From Cognatishimia maritima (lineage in GTDB: Bacteria; Pseudomonadota; Alphaproteobacteria; Rhodobacterales; Rhodobacteraceae): a stretch of 64,000 bases of DNA. The notes under the pieces were generated by a model that searched no databases, was not told the origin of the DNA, and saw only the letters and a program-made list of their open reading frames with translations. The position numbers and the translations under genes are program-made. Below, piece by piece: positions 9,672-19,678 of the stretch (the first letter of the stretch is position 1; every line of letters starts with the position of its first letter). The DNA lies in the NCBI RefSeq assembly GCF_900129685.1, contig NZ_FQWM01000002.1, forward strand, positions 520,654-584,653, given 5' to 3'.

Positions 9672-10287
9672 GCGTAATATCCCCGACTTTCAGAATAACT
9701 GCACCCTCTTGGGTTTCACTTTTAATGGCCTCAGCCTGAAATGACCACGATTTCTCAGCGACTTGCACTTCTTTTTTCCAATTCACGCCCTTTGAGAACA
9801 GCGCCGTGCCATCTGCCTTCAAATGCCGCTCAGAGAAAGAAAATAGCGTATTAAGATCCGCAAGTGCGCGGGCAGAAATAACGTCTACTTGGGCGGGATC
9901 AGCCAATTCGATGCGCTTTGTGATGACGGATGCCGTTACCCCCGTCTCCCGCAGGACCGTGCGCAGAAAGGTGCACTTGCGTGTATCGCTCTCCATCATC
10001 GTCACTTTCCATGGTCGCTTTTGTTCAGCGTTCAAGATTGCTACGACAAGTCCAGGAAACCCTCCGCCACTCCCGATGTCCAGCCATGATCCGCCCTGTG
10101 CTGGCATCAGATCGAACAATTGTGCGGAATCAAGAATATGCCGCTTCCAAAGATCAACGAGCGTTGACTGTGCGACAAGATTGATCTTTGGGTTCCATTT
10201 TTGAAGAAGGTCGGACAGAGTCGCCAGGCGCTCCAATGTTTCACGTGAAACATCCAGGCGTGCTGTGGCAGAACTTGGAACTGTCAT
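9664..10287 (-). CDS. rsmG: 16S rRNA (guanine527-N7)-methyltransferase RsmG
   Basis: Methylates G527 in the 530 loop of 16S rRNA using S-adenosylmethionine. The 207-residue protein has the SAM-binding motif [17 protein letters not shown] and the downstream ISARALADL segment. Near the N-terminus the [10 protein letters not shown] stretch is coded by a perfect parS palindrome, so the sequence there is constrained as both protein and centromere. The start overlaps the mnmG stop by four bases (ATGA). Confidence 0.96.
   Translation of the reverse strand: MTVPSSATARLDVSRETLERLATLSDLLQKWNPKINLVAQSTLVDLWKRHILDSAQLFDLMPAQGGSWLDIGSGGGFPGLVVAILNAEQKRPWKVTMMESDTRKCTFLRTVLRETGVTASVITKRIELADPAQVDVISARALADLNTLFSFSERHLKADGTALFSKGVNWKKEVQVAEKSWSFQAEAIKSETQEGAVILKVGDITRV
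10237..10252. promoter_or_regulatory. parS centromere site 1 (inside rsmG)
   Basis: The 16-bp palindrome TGTTTCACGTGAAACA matches the ParB-binding consensus exactly. It lies in the 5' coding part of rsmG, 5.1 kb from the proposed oriC. Confidence 0.93.
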
Positions 10288-12158
10288 GCAGATTTTTCCT
10301 GACGCTTACGTTGGCGCAGTTTTGCCAGGAGCAATGTCAACGCCGCAGGGGTCATGCCATCCACACGCGCTGCCTGGGCAAGATTCGCTGGTGTTGCGCG
10401 GGACAACTTCAGTTTGAGCTCGTTCGAAAGACCCTCGATATCATCATATTTGAAATCTTTGGGGATCGGCTGCGCTTCGTCCCGGCGCACCGCTTCCACA
10501 TCACTTTGCTGCCGTTGGATATAGTTCGCGTAGAGCGCATCTCGCGAAATCTGCTCTTGAATACTCGGTTCAATGTCCAAAAACTCGGGGTCCAATCGCA
10601 CCAAATCGGAAAAAGAAATGTCAGGAAACGCCAACAATTGAAAAGCGCTGCGGCGCTGACCATCATTGTTCACGGAAAGGCCTGCGGTATTCGCCTGTTT
10701 CGGCGTGAACGTCTTGGTCTCCAATAGCCTCCGCGCGCGGGAGAGGCTTTCTTGCTTCTCGCTAAACACCTGTCTGCGTTGATCACCAACAAGACCAAGA
10801 TCAATTCCCGTTGGAGTTAAGCGTTGATCTGCGTTGTCAGCCCGCAAGGAAAGACGGAATTCCGCACGAGAAGTAAACATGCGATAGGGTTCCGTTACAC
10901 CGCGCGTGATCAGATCGTCGATCATTACGCCGATGTAGCTATCAGAACGCCCGAAATGGTGAGGGTCCTGCCCTTTCGCTGACCGCGCAGCATTCAGACC
11001 TGCGACCAGGCCCTGTGCCGCGGCTTCCTCATATCCTGTGGTCCCATTGATTTGACCCGCCAGGTATAGTCCTGGCACGTCACGCAACTGCAGGTCGGCT
11101 GCCAAACAGCGCGGGTCTACATAATCATATTCAATGGCATAGCCCGGTTGAAGGATCTTGGCATCCTCCAAGCCAAAAATCGAATGCACATACGCGTCTT
11201 GAACATCAACTGGCAGCGATGTTGAGATGCCATTTGGATAAACGGTGTAATCGTCTGCACCTTCCGGCTCCAAGAACACCTGATGCGAGGTTTTGTCTGC
11301 AAAACGCACGACCTTGTCTTCAATAGACGGGCAATACCGCGGCCCAATTCCATCGATGTGACCGCCGTACATTGCGGATCTATCCAGATTTTTGCGGATC
11401 AGCTCATGGGTCGCTTCATTCGTATGCGTGATTCCGCAGGAAATCTGGGGCGCAGTCACCGACCTGGACAAGAACGAAAACAGCACTGGGTCATCATCGC
11501 CTGGCTGACTATCCAGCAGGTCCCATTTGATCGTGCGCCCATCCAATCGTGGCGGTGTGCCTGTCTTCAATCGCCCAAGGCGAAGACCAAAACTATCAAT
11601 TCGTTCTGCAAGTTTAACCGAAGGCTTATCGCCCATCCGCCCGCCCGGCTTTGAAACATCGCCGATATGGATGACGCCTCGTAAAAATGTTCCGGTGGTC
11701 AACACAACCCCGTGGGATCTGATTTCCGAGCCATCTGCGAGGACAATGCCGCTGACACGTTCGCCCTCCATGATAAAGTCGGTTGCTTCGCCTTCAATAA
11801 TCGTCAGATTTGGGCAGCTTTGCATTTCTCGCAGCATTTCAGCGCGATAGATCTTACGATCCGCTTGCGCGCGCGGGCCTTGAACTGCAGGACCTTTGCG
11901 TCGGTTCAAAAGACGGAACTGAATGCCAGCAAGATCGGCGACGCGGCCCATGACGCCATCTAAAGCGTCAATCTCACGTACAAGGTGTCCTTTGCCCAAT
12001 CCACCGATTGCCGGATTGCAGGACATAACGCCAATCCCGCTCATGGTCAGTGTCACCAGTGCGGTTTTTGCACCTGTCCGCGCAGCGGCGTGGGCTGCGT
12101 CGCACCCAGCGTGCCCTCCCCCAACAACGATGACGTCAAAATGTTTCACGTGAAACAC
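10284..12158 (-). CDS. mnmG: tRNA uridine-5-carboxymethylaminomethyl modification enzyme MnmG (GidA)
   Basis: FAD- and NADH-dependent partner of MnmE that modifies wobble uridine 34 of several tRNAs. The 624-residue protein has the N-terminal dinucleotide-binding motif [12 protein letters not shown], the [12 protein letters not shown] stretch, the C-terminal [17 protein letters not shown] flavin-contact region and the tRNA-binding helical tail. The first residues, MFHVKH, are coded by a second perfect parS, which overlaps the start codon. It lies three bases downstream of mnmE and overlaps rsmG. Confidence 0.98.
   Translation of the reverse strand: MFHVKHFDVIVVGGGHAGCDAAHAAARTGAKTALVTLTMSGIGVMSCNPAIGGLGKGHLVREIDALDGVMGRVADLAGIQFRLLNRRKGPAVQGPRAQADRKIYRAEMLREMQSCPNLTIIEGEATDFIMEGERVSGIVLADGSEIRSHGVVLTTGTFLRGVIHIGDVSKPGGRMGDKPSVKLAERIDSFGLRLGRLKTGTPPRLDGRTIKWDLLDSQPGDDDPVLFSFLSRSVTAPQISCGITHTNEATHELIRKNLDRSAMYGGHIDGIGPRYCPSIEDKVVRFADKTSHQVFLEPEGADDYTVYPNGISTSLPVDVQDAYVHSIFGLEDAKILQPGYAIEYDYVDPRCLAADLQLRDVPGLYLAGQINGTTGYEEAAAQGLVAGLNAARSAKGQDPHHFGRSDSYIGVMIDDLITRGVTEPYRMFTSRAEFRLSLRADNADQRLTPTGIDLGLVGDQRRQVFSEKQESLSRARRLLETKTFTPKQANTAGLSVNNDGQRRSAFQLLAFPDISFSDLVRLDPEFLDIEPSIQEQISRDALYANYIQRQQSDVEAVRRDEAQPIPKDFKYDDIEGLSNELKLKLSRATPANLAQAARVDGMTPAALTLLLAKLRQRKRQEKSA
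12142..12157. promoter_or_regulatory. parS centromere site 2 (overlaps mnmG start codon)
   Basis: A second exact TGTTTCACGTGAAACA, 1905 bp from the first. It covers codons 1-6 of mnmG and two bases of its ATG (12156-12158), so ParB binding and mnmG initiation share the same bases. Confidence 0.93.
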
Positions 12159-12161
12159 TCC

Positions 12162-13466
12162 CTACTTTCCGATGCAGAAGCTGGAGAAAATCTCATCCAG
12201 CAAGTTTTCAACATCAACGCGGCCAACTATCGAATCCAGCGCGCGAATCGCAGTGCGTAGTTCTTCTGCCGCTATATCATATTGATCGGGGCCAAGCGCT
12301 AGCACAGCCTGCGCTGCGTTTAGTGACTCCGTCGCGCGGATCATCGAAACTCGGTGTCGCTCTCTCGTTGCGATGCCGAGGTTCCCGGTTCTCTCCGCCA
12401 AAGTGGCCTGGACACCTGCAATAAGTTCCTGCACGCCTTGACCCGATTTCCCTGACACCGCGAGGCCGTCGGGGGCACCTTCCAGTGTATCCGCCTTTGC
12501 GGTCGCCACGATATCCTCAGGCTCCGGCGCTATCTCTGGCACATTACCGCCTTCTACCAAAAAAATTCTCAGGTCTGCTTGCTTCGCCCGCTTCTTTGCC
12601 AGTTCGATGCCAATTCCCTCGACATGATCATCTGTTTCGCGCAAGCCTGCGGTATCAAGCAGCGTGACGGGCAATCCGCCAAGGTCCATGCGCACTTCGA
12701 TTACGTCGCGCGTCGTCCCAGCGAACTCCGAAGTAATCGCCGCATCGCGACCGGCGAGCGCGTTCAGAAGTGTGGATTTGCCAACATTGGGTGCGCCAAC
12801 AATCGCAACCTCAAATCCCGTGCGAATGCGTTCGGCTGTGTCCACGCCAACGATCTGAGTGCCCAATTGCTCAGCGACGCCTGCGAGCAAGGCATTCACC
12901 TCTGGCGTGACATCCACCGGAACGTCTTCGTCTGCGAAATCTATGGTCGCTTCGATCAAGGCGGCGGCGCGGATCAGGTCTGCACGCCATTGCTCCGCAA
13001 GCTTGCCAAGATCACCAGACAGTACCCGCAGTGCTTGGCGGCGTTGCGCTTCGGTTTCGGCGTCTATGAGATCCGCAAGACCTTCGACTTGCGCGAGGTC
13101 CATACAGCCGTTTTCAAGTGCGCGGCGTGTGAACTCGCCTGCCTCAGCAAGGCGAAGGCCCGGCATGTCGCCAAGCACGCGCAATAGGCGGTTCACCACA
13201 GCGACCGAGCCATGTGTGTGCAGCTCCAGAACGGCTTCTCCGGTAAAGGAATTGCCCTCTGGGAAATACAGTATCAGAGACTGATCCACCCGGATTCCAT
13301 CAGAATCCCGGATCAAAGCCAATGTTGCCAAACGCGGTTCTGGCAGCTGCCCACAAAGCGCCTGCGCAACTTGTGGCACGTCGGGACCAGACACCCGAAC
13401 GACAGCGACCCCCGCTTTACCGGGGGCCGAGGCCAAAGCAAATATTGTGTCAGTGACAAACGTCAT
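12162..13466 (-). CDS. mnmE: tRNA modification GTPase MnmE
   Basis: GTPase and folate-binding partner of MnmG in wobble-uridine modification. The 434-residue protein shows the three expected parts: an N-terminal formyl-tetrahydrofolate-binding domain (about 1-115), a helical domain, and the inserted G domain with [14 protein letters not shown] (about 225-238), DTAGLRET, and the invariant C-terminal FCIGK. The gene starts six bases after rho ends and is followed directly by mnmG. Confidence 0.98.
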   Translation of the reverse strand: MTFVTDTIFALASAPGKAGVAVVRVSGPDVPQVAQALCGQLPEPRLATLALIRDSDGIRVDQSLILYFPEGNSFTGEAVLELHTHGSVAVVNRLLRVLGDMPGLRLAEAGEFTRRALENGCMDLAQVEGLADLIDAETEAQRRQALRVLSGDLGKLAEQWRADLIRAAALIEATIDFADEDVPVDVTPEVNALLAGVAEQLGTQIVGVDTAERIRTGFEVAIVGAPNVGKSTLLNALAGRDAAITSEFAGTTRDVIEVRMDLGGLPVTLLDTAGLRETDDHVEGIGIELAKKRAKQADLRIFLVEGGNVPEIAPEPEDIVATAKADTLEGAPDGLAVSGKSGQGVQELIAGVQATLAERTGNLGIATRERHRVSMIRATESLNAAQAVLALGPDQYDIAAEELRTAIRALDSIVGRVDVENLLDEIFSSFCIGK

Positions 13467-13472
13467 GACACA

Positions 13473-14744
13473 TCACGCATTCATGGAATCGAAGAATTCG
13501 CCGTTGGTCTTGGTCTGCTTCAACTTGCCGAGCAGGAACTCGATGGCATCGGTTGTGCCCATGGGGTTGAGGATACGACGCAGCACAAATGTTTTCTGCA
13601 GGTCTTTCGCATCCACCAGCAGGTCTTCTTTCCGCGTGCCGGACTTGAGGATATCAATCGCAGGGAAGACGCGTTTGTCAGCTACTTTGCGATCCAGCAC
13701 AATTTCAGAGTTACCGGTACCTTTGAATTCTTCAAAGATCACCTCATCCATGCGCGAACCGGTATCGATCAGCGCGGTTGAGATAATGGTCAGTGATCCA
13801 CCCTCTTCAATGTTCCGCGCGGCACCGAAGAAGCGTTTTGGGCGTTGCAAGGCATTGGCGTCCACACCCCCGGTTAGAACTTTACCCGAGCTTGGCACCA
13901 CAGTGTTGAAGGCGCGGCCAAGTCTTGTGATCGAATCCAAAAGGATCACAACATCTCGTTTGTGTTCAACCAGACGTTTGGCTTTTTCGATGACCATTTC
14001 CGACACGGCCACGTGGCGCGTTGCAGGTTCGTCAAAGGTGGAGGAGATGACCTCTCCCTTCACGGAACGCTGCATGTCGGTCACCTCTTCGGGGCGTTCG
14101 TCGATCAGCAACACAATCAGGTAGCACTCTGGGTGGTTCTTTTCGATGCTGTTCGCGATGTTCTGCAGGATCACGGTTTTACCGGTGCGCGGCGGCGCAA
14201 CGATCAGCGAGCGCTGTCCTTTACCGATTGGCGCAACCAGATCGATCACGCGGGCCGATTTGTCTTTGATGGTCGGATCTTCGACTTCCATTTTCAGTCG
14301 CTCATCCGGGTAGAGTGGCGTCAAGTTGTCAAAGGCGATCTTATGACGTGCTTTTTCAGGATCTTCGAAGTTGATCGAGGCGACATTGGTCAAGGCAAAG
14401 TAACGTTCTGCATCGTCGGGGGCTTTGATCACGCCATTGATCGTGTCCCCGGTGCGCAGGCTGTGTTTGCGGATCATGTCAGGGCTGACATAGATGTCAT
14501 CTGGACCCGGCAAATAGTTCGCTTCTGGGGACCGCAGGAAGCCGAAACCGTCTTGCAACACTTCCAGAACCCCGTCACCGGAGACTTCCCAGCCCTCGTC
14601 TGCGCGTTCGCGCAGGATCTGGAACATCATATCGCCTTTGCGCATGGTCGAGGCGTTTTCGATTTCCAGTTCCTCTGCCATGGCGAGCAGGTCTTTGGGG
14701 CTTTGAGCTTTCAGGTCAGAAAGCGCGAGTTTATTGTCGGACAT
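13473..14744 (-). CDS. rho: Transcription termination factor Rho
   Basis: Hexameric RNA helicase for factor-dependent transcription termination. The 423-residue protein has the Rho N-terminal domain ([18 protein letters not shown]), the cold-shock RNA-binding domain with [22 protein letters not shown], Walker A PPRTGKTV, the Q-loop and R-loop region ([22 protein letters not shown]) and the terminal FFDSMNA. No acidic or Arg-rich insertion is seen, so this is the compact alphaproteobacterial form. Confidence 0.98.
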   Translation of the reverse strand: MSDNKLALSDLKAQSPKDLLAMAEELEIENASTMRKGDMMFQILRERADEGWEVSGDGVLEVLQDGFGFLRSPEANYLPGPDDIYVSPDMIRKHSLRTGDTINGVIKAPDDAERYFALTNVASINFEDPEKARHKIAFDNLTPLYPDERLKMEVEDPTIKDKSARVIDLVAPIGKGQRSLIVAPPRTGKTVILQNIANSIEKNHPECYLIVLLIDERPEEVTDMQRSVKGEVISSTFDEPATRHVAVSEMVIEKAKRLVEHKRDVVILLDSITRLGRAFNTVVPSSGKVLTGGVDANALQRPKRFFGAARNIEEGGSLTIISTALIDTGSRMDEVIFEEFKGTGNSEIVLDRKVADKRVFPAIDILKSGTRKEDLLVDAKDLQKTFVLRRILNPMGTTDAIEFLLGKLKQTKTNGEFFDSMNA

Positions 14745-14864
14745 AGACGCACCTAACGGGCCAATGGGGCCACGAATTCAAATTTTTCAGTCGGAAGACA
14801 CATGGCCCGGACGGGCCTGTTGCCAGCAGAAATAGGTGGATTCCCCAGCCAAGTCAAACAGCGA

Positions 14865-15314
14865 TCAGAATTTGATCACCACGGACAGCACAATCACAAT
14901 CATCAATAACGTCGGCACTTCGTTCATCATCCGGTAGCGCCGGCCAGTCAATGCATTTTCGCCGCGCTCAAAGTCTTTACGCCGCGCCATGAGCCAGTGA
15001 TGGAACCCCGTCATCGCAATGACCCCCAGCGCCTTTGTGTAGGGCCACAGAGCGCCCCAATCGACGATCCCGGGGGTGAACACCAACATGAGGCCAAAGA
15101 CCCATGTCGCGACGCTGGCTGGCCCCATGATGAAGCGCAGGAGTTTATATTCCATGATCTGCAGCGTTTGATCGAGCTGATCCCCCTTCTTTGCCTTTTC
15201 TGCGTGATAGACAAAGAGCCTCGGCAGATAGAAAAGCCCTGCCATCCAGCTGATCACAGCCATGATATGAAAGGCTAGGGTCCATGGATAAAGCGAAGCG
15301 AGGATATCAGACAT
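14865..15314 (-). CDS. hemJ: Protoporphyrinogen oxidase HemJ
   Basis: Membrane protein that oxidises protoporphyrinogen IX to protoporphyrin IX in bacteria lacking HemG and HemY-type (PPO) oxidases. Read from ATG 15314 it has 149 residues (MSDILASLYPWTLAFHIMAV). An upstream in-frame start would add 11 residues. Four hydrophobic helices and the family segments FHIMAVISWMAGLFYLPRLF and TGFHHWLMARRKDFERG are present. It borders the proposed oriC, where many alphaproteobacteria have hemE followed by hemJ. hemE is not here. Confidence 0.9.
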   Translation of the reverse strand: MSDILASLYPWTLAFHIMAVISWMAGLFYLPRLFVYHAEKAKKGDQLDQTLQIMEYKLLRFIMGPASVATWVFGLMLVFTPGIVDWGALWPYTKALGVIAMTGFHHWLMARRKDFERGENALTGRRYRMMNEVPTLLMIVIVLSVVIKF

Positions 15315-15347
15315 GGCTTGGACCCTTCTTTGCGAAGCCCTACCCAA

Positions 15348-15731
15348 ATAAATAATTATTTATAAGAAAGGAAGATGATTTGGTAGGAAGCAAGTTTTCT
15401 GTGGATTACTGAGTTTTTCGCGTTTTTTCCACAGTTTTAAACCGGTGGGCAAAATTGAGACCGGACACGATGTCAAGCGATATGTCTAATTTTTAATGTT
15501 TAAAATCAAAAGGTTAAAAGGTAAGACAAAATCACATGATTGTGGATAACCTGTGGGACGAAATTTCGAGGTAGAGATTCCATCACGGGAGGAAGTTTTC
15601 CCAATCCTCAAAGGACGATTTTGGGAAATGGACCGTGAAACACATGAGTTATCTACGGGTTGCAGCCAGGCGCGATTTCTCCGACAAATCATACGCAGCT
15701 TTTACCTCCGACTATCCCTTAGGTTATCCAC
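15348..15731. other. Probable chromosomal replication origin (oriC)
   Basis: A 384-base gene-free gap between hemJ (leftward) and maf (rightward). Perfect DnaA boxes occur as TGTGGATAA at 15541-15549 and TTATCCACA at 15724-15732, the latter overlapping the maf ATG by one base. One-mismatch boxes are TGTGGATTA at 15400-15408 and TTTTCCACA at 15425-15433; a two-mismatch box TTATCTACG is at 15649-15657. An A/T-rich stretch (about 15482-15540) next to the central box is a good unwinding element. One GATTC (CcrM-type GANTC) lies at 15576. Flanking genes diverge, and parAB with two parS sites is 3-8 kb away. Confidence 0.85.
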
Positions 15732-16331
15732 ATGAGCCAACCACTGATCCTAGCAAGCGGGTCAAAAATCCGCGCTGAATTGTTGCGCAACGCAGCGGTG
15801 CCGTTTGAGGTGCTGACCGCCCCCGTTGACGAAGAGCTTATTCGCCAAAGTCTTGAGGCAGAGGGGACACGACCACGCGATATTGCGGACTCTCTGGCCG
15901 AAGCGAAAGCCCAGCGGGTCAGCGCCAAGGTACCGGGTGCGTTGGTCTTGGGATGTGATCAGGTGTTGGATTGCGACGGTGTTGTTTTCGCAAAACCACG
16001 CGACAAAGATGAGGCGCGCGTGCAGTTGCAGACCCTGCGCAACAAACAGCACGCTCTGCTGTCGGCTGCCGTGATTTATGAAGATCACAAGCCGGTTTGG
16101 CGGCATGTTGGGATGGTGCGGTTGCGCATGCGGAACTTCTCGGACGCCTATCTGGACGAGTATATCGAACGCAATTGGGACCATATTCGCGACACAGTTG
16201 GTTGCTACCAACTTGAGGCTGAAGGTGTGCGCTTGTTCTCTCGTATTGACGGTGATTACTTCACCGTGCTTGGCATGCCCCTGCTGGAAATCCTATCCTA
16301 TCTGACCCTGCGCGGAGATTTGAAACAATGA
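15732..16331 (+). CDS. Maf-family nucleoside triphosphate pyrophosphatase
   Basis: Maf proteins hydrolyse modified or canonical NTPs (for example 7-methyl-GTP, dTTP, UTP) to monophosphates. The 199-residue protein begins with the family motif LILASGSKIRAELL and contains LVLGCDQVLDCDG. The sequence does not decide which substrate subgroup it belongs to. It is the first gene to the right of oriC, its ATG overlaps a DnaA box, and it overlaps aroE by four bases. Confidence 0.93.
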   Translation: MSQPLILASGSKIRAELLRNAAVPFEVLTAPVDEELIRQSLEAEGTRPRDIADSLAEAKAQRVSAKVPGALVLGCDQVLDCDGVVFAKPRDKDEARVQLQTLRNKQHALLSAAVIYEDHKPVWRHVGMVRLRMRNFSDAYLDEYIERNWDHIRDTVGCYQLEAEGVRLFSRIDGDYFTVLGMPLLEILSYLTLRGDLKQ

Positions 16332-17161
16332 CATTGGCAAACATCCCCTTGGCGGCTGTGATCGGACATCCGATTGCGCATTCTAAATCGCCGATGTTGC
16401 ATGGGTACTGGCTGAAAAAATACGGGATTGCCGGGCATTACATTCCCATGGATGTAAAGCCAGAAGATCTGGAAACCGTGCTGCGCAATATGCACAAAAT
16501 GGGCTTCGTCGGGGCGAATGTCACCATTCCCCACAAAACACGCGCGCTGGATATTGCAGATCAGGTGACGGACCGCGCAACGCTGATTGGGGCGGCTAAT
16601 ACATTGATATTTCACGAGGATGGGAAGATCCTCGCCGACAATACGGATGGGTATGGTTTTATTCAAAACCTGCGTCAGTCGGCACCGGACTGGGACCCGA
16701 CCGCAGGGGCCGCTGTTGTGCTTGGCGCGGGCGGCGCGGCGCGCGCTGTTGTCGCCTCGTTGCTGGATGTCGGCGTGCCGGAAATTTTCATCAGCAACCG
16801 CACACGGGTGCGCGCGGAACAATTGCGCGACGATTTTGGCGCGCGGTTGAAAGTCGTTGAATGGGTGAAAGCGGGTGAGGTTCTGGAAGACGGGGCAACC
16901 ATTGTAAACACAACGTCGCTCGGTATGACCGGCAAGCCTGACCTCAAGGTATCGCTGGATGGTCTGCAACCCGGGAGCCTTGTGACCGATCTGGTTTATA
17001 CACCTTTGATGACCCCCTTCCTGACAGAGGCCAAAGAGCGCGGATGTGTGACGGTCGATGGTCTTGGCATGTTGCTGCATCAGGCAACGCCCGGATTTGA
17101 GCGTTGGTTTGGCCCGCGCCCAGAAGTCACGGATGAATTGCGGCAGGTGATTTTGGGATGA
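16328..17161 (+). CDS. aroE: Shikimate dehydrogenase
   Basis: NADPH-dependent reduction of 3-dehydroshikimate to shikimate in aromatic amino acid synthesis. The 277-residue protein has the substrate-binding IGHPIAHSKSPMLHGYWL, the catalytic Lys/Asp region NVTIPHKT and NTDGYGF, the nucleotide-binding GAGGAARAVVASL, and the C-terminal GLGMLLHQATPGFERWFG. It is coupled to both maf and coaE by ATGA overlaps. Confidence 0.97.
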   Translation: MTLANIPLAAVIGHPIAHSKSPMLHGYWLKKYGIAGHYIPMDVKPEDLETVLRNMHKMGFVGANVTIPHKTRALDIADQVTDRATLIGAANTLIFHEDGKILADNTDGYGFIQNLRQSAPDWDPTAGAAVVLGAGGAARAVVASLLDVGVPEIFISNRTRVRAEQLRDDFGARLKVVEWVKAGEVLEDGATIVNTTSLGMTGKPDLKVSLDGLQPGSLVTDLVYTPLMTPFLTEAKERGCVTVDGLGMLLHQATPGFERWFGPRPEVTDELRQVILG

Positions 17162-17751
17162 CATTCACGCTTGGCTTGACCGGTTCCATCGGCATGGGAA
17201 AATCGACCACGGCCAAAATGTTTGCCACGGAAGGCTGTGCCGTTTGGGATGCGGATGCGGCTGTGCATCGCATGTACGGAAAAGGCGGCGCGGCCGTTGG
17301 CCCGATGAAAAACGCCTTCCCCTCTGCGGTTCAAGACGGGGCTGTCTCTCGCGAGGTCCTCAAGACGCTCATTCAGTCTGATCCGAGTGTTTTGAAACAG
17401 ATCGAGCAGATTGTGCATCCTTTGGTCGCTGCAGATCGAGATGCGTTTATCTCGGCCAGCACCGCAGCCATCACTGTTCTGGACATCCCGCTGCTGTTTG
17501 AAAACGGCACAGAGAAAACTTTGGACGCCGTTGCCTGCGTGCATGTTGCGCCAGATATTCAGCGCGCGCGTGTTCTGGAGCGCGGCACGATGAGTGAGGC
17601 GCAGTTCGAAAGCATCCTCGCAAAACAAATGCCCATCGCTGACAAGCTAGCGAAATCAGATTATGTCATAGAGTCCGACACGCTGAATCACGCGCTTGCG
17701 CAGGTGAAGGCGGTGGTTGAGGACATCAAGCAAAGGTTGGCACATGCGTGA
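17158..17751 (+). CDS. coaE: Dephospho-CoA kinase
   Basis: Last step of coenzyme A synthesis: phosphorylates the ribose 3'-OH of dephospho-CoA. The 197-residue protein has the P-loop LTGSIGMGKSTTAKMF, the WDADAAVHRMY segment and LDIPLLFENG. The start overlaps the aroE stop by four bases, and its end overlaps dnaQ by eight. Confidence 0.96.
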   Translation: MTFTLGLTGSIGMGKSTTAKMFATEGCAVWDADAAVHRMYGKGGAAVGPMKNAFPSAVQDGAVSREVLKTLIQSDPSVLKQIEQIVHPLVAADRDAFISASTAAITVLDIPLLFENGTEKTLDAVACVHVAPDIQRARVLERGTMSEAQFESILAKQMPIADKLAKSDYVIESDTLNHALAQVKAVVEDIKQRLAHA

Positions 17752-18475
17752 AATCGTGATGGATACCGAAACGACGGGCTTTGACCCGGAGTCTGGCGAT
17801 CGGATCGTCGAAATTGGCTGTGTCGAACTTTATAACCACATGCCAACGGGAGAGACGTTTCACGTCTATATCAACCCCGAACGGTCCATGCCGGAGGAGG
17901 CCTTTGGTGTGCATGGCATCGGACCGGACCTGTTGGAGCCGCCGCGCCCACCTGAACCGGGTGAGGTCATTCTGCGAGACAAACCGGTCTTTGCGAAGGT
18001 TGGCCAATCCTTTGTGGATTTCATCGGCGACGCCAAGCTGGTGATCCACAACGCGGCCTTTGACATCAAGTTCCTGAATGCAGAACTGAAATGGATGGGT
18101 CTGCCGCCGATTCCATGGGAACAGGCCATCGACACATTGGCCATCGCGCGCAAGAAATTCCCAGGCGCACGCGCGTCTTTGGATGCGCTTTGTACGCGCT
18201 TTGGAATTGATAACAGCAACCGGACGCTCCACGGCGCGTTGCTTGATTCTGAAATTCTGGCTGAGGTTTATCTGGAACTGATTGGCGGGCGACAGCCGGA
18301 CTTTGGCCTGTCAACAAGCGCAGGTCAGTCAAGCGGCGGTGGTGCAGAAACTTGGCGGCCCACGGCGCGTCCCAATCCCTTACCTTCTCGACTTACTGAG
18401 GCTGAAAAGGCGGCGCATACGGCGTTTGTCGATAAGATGGGAGATGAGGCGCTTTGGAAAAAGCTTGGTCTATAG
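17744..18475 (+). CDS. dnaQ: DNA polymerase III epsilon subunit (3'-5' proofreading exonuclease)
   Basis: Proofreading subunit of the replicative polymerase. The start is ATG 17744 (MREIVMDTETTG), overlapping the end of coaE; an in-frame ATG nine codons upstream lies inside coaE. The 243-residue protein has Exo I (DTETTGFDPESGDRIVEIG), Exo II (HNAAFDIKFLNAEL) and Exo III-epsilon (HGALLDSEILAEVYL). The C-terminal part after about residue 180 should bind the alpha subunit. Confidence 0.96.
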   Translation: MREIVMDTETTGFDPESGDRIVEIGCVELYNHMPTGETFHVYINPERSMPEEAFGVHGIGPDLLEPPRPPEPGEVILRDKPVFAKVGQSFVDFIGDAKLVIHNAAFDIKFLNAELKWMGLPPIPWEQAIDTLAIARKKFPGARASLDALCTRFGIDNSNRTLHGALLDSEILAEVYLELIGGRQPDFGLSTSAGQSSGGGAETWRPTARPNPLPSRLTEAEKAAHTAFVDKMGDEALWKKLGL

Positions 18476-18492
18476 ACCGGCCAAAGCGCGCA

Positions 18493-18518
18493 GCACCCCC
18501 AGACTGAACCAGGGGTGC
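18493..18518. terminator. Hairpin between dnaQ and secB
   Basis: GCACCCC (18493-18499) pairs with GGGGTGC (18512-18518) in the 51-base gap between the two convergent genes. There is no long T-run on either side, so it may be a weak bidirectional terminator. Confidence 0.5.
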
Positions 18519-18526
18519 AGATAGAT

Positions 18527-19024
18527 TTAAGAATCCAGTTTCTGAGCGCCAGCAGTCGCTTGACGGCGCGCGATCTCGTTGCGGTAAAGCGCAACAAAAT
18601 CAATGGTTTCCAAGTTCAGAGGCGGGAAACCACCGTCGCGTGTCACGTCAGAAACGATGCGACGCACAAATGGGAAAATCATCCGAGGGCATTCGATCAG
18701 CAGGAACGGATGCATTTGTTCCTCTGGGATGCCTTCGATGTGGAAGATGCCCACATAATCCAATTCCAGCACGAACAGAGTCGCGTCGCCGTCTTTGGCT
18801 TTGTTTGTGATGTTCAGCTTGATCGCGGCTTCGTATTGGTTTTCCTGAGACCGCTTCTTGGCATCAAGGTTCACCTGAACCTGCACGTCAGGCTGCACGT
18901 CACCCTGAACGCCCTTTTGTGCGAGAATGTTTTCAAAGGACATGTCGCGCACATATTGCGTCATCACGTTCATTTTGACTTGCGGCGCTTGTGGCGCCTG
19001 TGCGGGGGCGTCGTTTTCAGCCAT
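18527..19024 (-). CDS. secB: Protein-export chaperone SecB
   Basis: Tetrameric cytoplasmic chaperone that holds preproteins unfolded and passes them to SecA. The 165-residue protein has QYVRDMSFENI near residue 24, the ELDYVGIFHIEGIPEEQMHP core and the CPRMIFPFVRRIVSDVTRDGGFPPL family segment. An Ala/Pro-rich leader precedes the conserved core. It closes the dnaQ-secB pair found beside many alphaproteobacterial origins. Confidence 0.97.
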   Translation of the reverse strand: MAENDAPAQAPQAPQVKMNVMTQYVRDMSFENILAQKGVQGDVQPDVQVQVNLDAKKRSQENQYEAAIKLNITNKAKDGDATLFVLELDYVGIFHIEGIPEEQMHPFLLIECPRMIFPFVRRIVSDVTRDGGFPPLNLETIDFVALYRNEIARRQATAGAQKLDS

Positions 19025-19083
19025 TGGGGTTCTCCGAGAATATCAATAATTGCAGGCAGGCTTAACAGAGGCGCCGGGTGGCC

Positions 19084-19584
19084 TCAATGCTTAGTCCAAC
19101 CCGAGGGGCGGTGTGTCGGCTTTTTTGACGGGTCGACTTCGGCATAATCCACGTCAATCACGTCTTCATCGGGTTGCGGTTCGCCGTGAAAATGCGCACG
19201 GCGGTCACTGCCGCCCATTGAAAAGCGATGCACTTTGATGCGTTTGCGGGCGTAATTCATAATTGCAATGCGCACCGGCGGCATCAGCAAGGCAAAGCCC
19301 ACGGCATCTGTGAAAAAACCGGGTGTCAGCAATAATGCGCCAGAAAAAAGGATCATCGCCCCGTGGGCCAATGGCTCTGTCGGATCGTTCAGCTCGTTAA
19401 ATGACTTCCGCAAATCCCCAAGCGCCATCGCACCCTGCGTACGGACCAGCCAAGTGCCCAAAACGGCAGTCAAAACCACAATCGCAAGCGTTGGGAAAAG
19501 GCCAATCGCGCCACCGATTTGAATAAACAGTGCAATCTCAATCAGGGGCACTGCCAGAAAAGCCAAAAACAACCACATGCTCAA
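19084..19584 (-). CDS. fxsA: FxsA-family inner-membrane protein
   Basis: A 166-residue membrane protein. FxsA in E. coli relieves exclusion of phage T7 by the F plasmid, but its normal role is unknown. The N-terminal two-thirds has hydrophobic helices (WLFLAFLAVPLIEIALFIQIG, then LAIVVLTAVLGTWLV) and the segment FFTDAVGFALLMPPVR typical of the family. The C-terminus is a charged cytoplasmic tail with an acidic DVIDVDYAEVD stretch. It is divergent from the tim44-like gene. Confidence 0.88.
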   Translation of the reverse strand: MSMWLFLAFLAVPLIEIALFIQIGGAIGLFPTLAIVVLTAVLGTWLVRTQGAMALGDLRKSFNELNDPTEPLAHGAMILFSGALLLTPGFFTDAVGFALLMPPVRIAIMNYARKRIKVHRFSMGGSDRRAHFHGEPQPDEDVIDVDYAEVDPSKKPTHRPSGWTKH

Positions 19585-19678
19585 TGTTCCTTCTGATCCC
19601 GCGCGTGTGGACTTGACGTCGCGCCTGTCCTACATAAGTCCGGTACATGATGATTTCCACGCCTGACACGAGGTTCAT

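Noticed and set aside
15493-15517. CtrA-binding sites in oriC
   Set aside because: Three TTAA tetramers (15493, 15500, 15514) occur, but none are spaced by seven bases as in the CtrA consensus; they are expected in an A/T-rich unwinding element.
16298-17164. A 288-residue open frame antisense to aroE
   Set aside because: aroE is unmistakable on the other strand; the antisense product is Cys/His/Arg-rich without a family pattern. The same holds for the minus-strand frame at 19538-20371 opposite the tim44-like gene.
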